Shown: positions 62,097 through 64,000 of the stretch, piece after piece
Layout of the letters: the number at the start of each line of letters is the position of its first letter
How positions within the stretch are numbered: the stretch's first letter is position 1
Assembly: GCF_023091155.1 (NCBI RefSeq)
Contig: NZ_JAHWXK010000001.1
Location: 1,116,001 to 1,180,000, forward strand
DNA from: Microbacterium sufflavum
GTDB taxonomy: Bacteria; Actinomycetota; Actinomycetes; Actinomycetales; Microbacteriaceae
Length of the DNA stretch: 64,000 bases
Reading direction: 5' to 3'
Notes under the pieces: generated by a model
Database searches by the model: none
What the model was told of the DNA's origin: nothing
Seen by the model: the letters and a program-made list of their open reading frames with translations, nothing else
Program-made: the position numbers and the translations under genes

Positions 62097-62399
62097 ATGA
62101 AGGCTGTACTCGCAGGAACCGTGATCGCCGAGGCCGCACAGGACGACCTCATCCGCATCGAGGGCAATTGGTACTTCCCGCCCGCATCCGTCTCGCCCGA
62201 CGTGCTCGTCGAGAGCCCCACGCCGTACACGTGTCCGTGGAAGGGCGAGTGCCAGTACTACTCCATCGAGGCCGACGGAGAGCTGCACAAGGATCTCGCC
62301 TGGTCGTACCCGCACCCGTACCCGTCGGCGTTCGACCGCGTCGGAAAAGACTTCTCGGGCTACGTCGCCTTCGCCCCGGGCGTCGAGGTGTCGGCCTGA
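62097..62399 (+). CDS. DUF427 domain protein
   Basis: 100 residues. Family pattern EGNWYFPPASVSPDVLVES, TPYTCPWKGECQYYSI, DLAWSYPHPYPSAFDRVGKD and SGYVAFAPGVEV is complete. Small soluble proteins of unknown role, common in actinobacteria. ATG 62097 is preceded by CCGAGGAGG. Confidence 0.92.
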   Translation: MKAVLAGTVIAEAAQDDLIRIEGNWYFPPASVSPDVLVESPTPYTCPWKGECQYYSIEADGELHKDLAWSYPHPYPSAFDRVGKDFSGYVAFAPGVEVSA

Positions 62400-62439
62400 G
62401 CCGCGCCCTCGCCCGCACGACCGTCGGAGAGAACCCCTC

Positions 62440-63300
62440 ATGATCGAGTTCCGCCACGTCACCAAGCGCTTCCCCGACGGGACGCTCGCGGTGAACGACT
62501 TCAGCCTGGTGCTGCCGTCGCGCAAGACCACCGTGTTCGTCGGTTCGTCCGGCTGCGGCAAGACCACGCTGCTGCGCATGATCAACCGCATGGTCGAGCC
62601 CACGTCGGGCGAGGTCGAGATCGACGGGGAGAGCGTGCTCGCCGGCGACCCGGTGGCCCTGCGCCGCCGCATCGGCTACGTCATGCAGAACTCCGGCCTC
62701 ATGCCGCACTTCAGCGTGATCGACAACGTCTCCACCGTGCTGCGCCTGAACGGCGTGAAGCGCAAGGAGGCGAACCAGCGGGCGCGCGAGCTGATGACCA
62801 CGGTCGGCCTCGACCACGCTCTGGCCGACCGCTACCCGAGCCAGCTCTCGGGCGGGCAGCAGCAGCGCGTCGGCGTGGCCCGCGGTCTCGCCGCCGACCC
62901 GAACATCCTCCTGATGGACGAGCCCTTCGGCGCGGTCGATCCCATCGTGCGCGCCGACCTCCAGCAGGAGACGCTGCGGCTTCAGCACGAGCTCGACAAG
63001 ACGGTCGTGTTCGTCACGCACGACATCGACGAGGCGTTCCTGCTGGGCGACCAGGTGGTCATCCTCGACAAGGGCGCCAGGGTCGTGCAGGTGGGCAGCC
63101 CGAGCGAGATCATCGAGAATCCGGCCGACGAGTTCGTCTCCGCGTTCATCGGTGCCGACCGTGGCCGCCGGGCGCTGCACCTCAAGCAGACGCCGCGCGG
63201 CACGGTCGTGGTCGACTCCGAGGGCCGCACCCAGGGCGCGATCGTCGACGCCCCCGACGACGTGGTCGACGAGGCGGCCGCGGCGAAGGCGGCCCCGTGA
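62440..63300 (+). CDS. opuCA: Osmoprotectant (glycine betaine/choline) ABC transporter ATPase
   Basis: 286 residues. Walker A GSSGCGKTT, signature LSGGQQQR, Walker B/DE ILLMDEPFGAVDP, and H-loop FVTHDIDEAF; close to OpuCA/ProV. The C-terminal CBS domains of longer OpuCA are absent; instead there is an approximately 40-residue tail. ATG 62440 has GGAGAG upstream. Coupled by GTGA to the permease gene. Energises import of compatible solutes. Confidence 0.9.
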   Translation: MIEFRHVTKRFPDGTLAVNDFSLVLPSRKTTVFVGSSGCGKTTLLRMINRMVEPTSGEVEIDGESVLAGDPVALRRRIGYVMQNSGLMPHFSVIDNVSTVLRLNGVKRKEANQRARELMTTVGLDHALADRYPSQLSGGQQQRVGVARGLAADPNILLMDEPFGAVDPIVRADLQQETLRLQHELDKTVVFVTHDIDEAFLLGDQVVILDKGARVVQVGSPSEIIENPADEFVSAFIGADRGRRALHLKQTPRGTVVVDSEGRTQGAIVDAPDDVVDEAAAAKAAP

Positions 63301-63989
63301 ACTGGGCGGTCGACAACCTCGGCCTGATCCTCGACCTCACCGTCGCGCATCTGCGGCAGAGCGTCGTGCCGATCGTGCTCGGTTTCGTGCTGTCGCTGCC
63401 GCTCGGGTGGGTGGCCTGGCGCTACCGCCTGGTGCGCGGCCCGATCATCGCGCTCACGGGCCTGCTGTACACGATCCCCTCGCTCGCGCTGCTGATCCTC
63501 CTGCCCGCGGTGCTGGGCTACTCCGCGATCAGCGAGCCGAACCTGGTGATCGCCCTCACGATCTACGCGGTCGCCATCCTGGTGCGCGCGGTCGCCGACG
63601 GCCTCGACTCGGTGGACGACGACGTGCGGCAGGCCGCCACCGCGACCGGTTTCGCACCGTTCCGTCGTTTCTGGGCTGTCGAGTTCCCGCTCGCCGGCCC
63701 GGTGATCCTGGCGGGGCTGCGGGTCACGGCCGTCAGCACGATCTCGCTCGCTACGGTCGGCATCCTGATCGGCGTGCGCAACCTCGGGTACCTGTTCACC
63801 GACGGTCTGCAGCGCCGCATCATCGAGGAGGTCTTCGCGGGCGTGGTCGCGGTCGTCGTGATCGCCCTGATCGTCGACCTGCTGCTCCTCCTGGTCGGCA
63901 GGGCGCTCATGCCCTGGACGAGAGCGGTCACCAAGACGGCGACGAAGGCGGCGGTCGGCCGCACGGCGGCGATCGGATCGGCCGCATGA
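63297..63989 (+). CDS. opuCB: Osmoprotectant ABC transporter permease
   Basis: 230 residues, five to six helices with the EAA-like loop (DDDVRQAATATGFAPFRRFW; EFPLAGPVILAGLRVTAVST), typical of ProW/OpuCB. GTG 63297 overlaps opuCA. A second permease starts at once with ATGA overlap, as in four-gene opuC operons. Confidence 0.9.
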   Translation: MNWAVDNLGLILDLTVAHLRQSVVPIVLGFVLSLPLGWVAWRYRLVRGPIIALTGLLYTIPSLALLILLPAVLGYSAISEPNLVIALTIYAVAILVRAVADGLDSVDDDVRQAATATGFAPFRRFWAVEFPLAGPVILAGLRVTAVSTISLATVGILIGVRNLGYLFTDGLQRRIIEEVFAGVVAVVVIALIVDLLLLLVGRALMPWTRAVTKTATKAAVGRTAAIGSAA

Positions 63990-64000
63990 ACCTGTTCGCG
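63986..64000 (+). CDS. Start of a second permease gene, cut by window edge
   Basis: ATG 63986 overlaps the opuCB stop codon by ATGA; only five codons (MNLFA) are inside the window. By operon order in OpuC systems this should be the second permease (OpuCD type) or the binding protein. Identity is inferred from context alone. Confidence 0.5.

Overview
The window is a gene-dense, roughly 70% GC stretch of an actinobacterial chromosome. It most resembles Microbacterium or another Microbacteriaceae, judged from gene content and style: NucS mismatch endonuclease, an MrpA protein with a fused MrpB part, many GTG starts, 4-bp ATGA/GTGA overlaps, and TANNNT boxes 6-7 nt before start codons (leaderless transcription). 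That placement is inference. No rRNA, tRNA, CRISPR array, insertion sequence or prophage was recognised.

Layout. 1-8.7 kb: an SDR/MarR operon, two small unknown genes, a GH3 beta-N-acetylhexosaminidase-like enzyme, a SelA-like PLP enzyme, two small low-complexity proteins, a zinc alcohol dehydrogenase, and a peroxygenase-type P450 divergent from an SRPBCC protein. 8.7-19.2 kb: a shikimate dehydrogenase-like enzyme, a long structured intergenic region before a cold-shock gene, a HAD phosphatase, a membrane-anchored coiled-coil repeat protein, nucS, a GAP-family membrane protein, a two-component system, and an MFS exporter divergent from a LacI regulator around a perfect operator. 19.3-25.6 kb: a six-gene Mrp Na+/H+ antiporter operon with every junction overlapping. 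25.6-38.1 kb: an alpha/beta hydrolase, a penicillin-acylase-family Ntn hydrolase, a YhgE/Pip protein with a degenerate ABC ATPase and TetR regulator, a GntR regulator, argG, a ZIP-like transporter, a flavin-reductase-fold protein, a frameshifted aminoglycoside-phosphotransferase-like gene and an HSL-type esterase. 38.2-46.8 kb: a PucR-type regulator, an AAA/STAND-like ATPase flanked by a perfect 17-bp direct repeat, and a seven-gene MoxR/DUF58/vWA/TPR operon. 46.9-54.5 kb: an EamA transporter, a trimethylamine-monooxygenase-like FMO, a vapBC toxin-antitoxin pair with paired operators, a Pr6Pr-like membrane protein, and a cluster of two unknown paralogues flanking a barstar-like protein. 54.6-64 kb: purA, a lactonase-fold protein, an MFS exporter under a SoxR/MerR-type operator, a quinone oxidoreductase, bioY with a double BioQ-like operator, a dihydrolipoamide dehydrogenase-like flavoprotein, a DUF427 protein, and the start of an OpuC-type osmoprotectant ABC operon running off the right edge.

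Most notable: (1) the ATPase at 39249-40391 sits inside a 1.23-kb segment bounded by a 17-bp direct duplication; removing one copy rebuilds a tight convergent junction between its neighbours, as expected for an inserted accessory gene. (2) The barstar-like gene between two paralogues of unknown function looks like an orphan immunity-type island. (3) A YhgE protein is paired with an ABC-like subunit lacking all recognisable catalytic motifs. (4) A set of regulatory elements can be read directly: LacI, TetR, SoxR-like, BioQ-like, VapB and one unassigned AT-rich palindrome.
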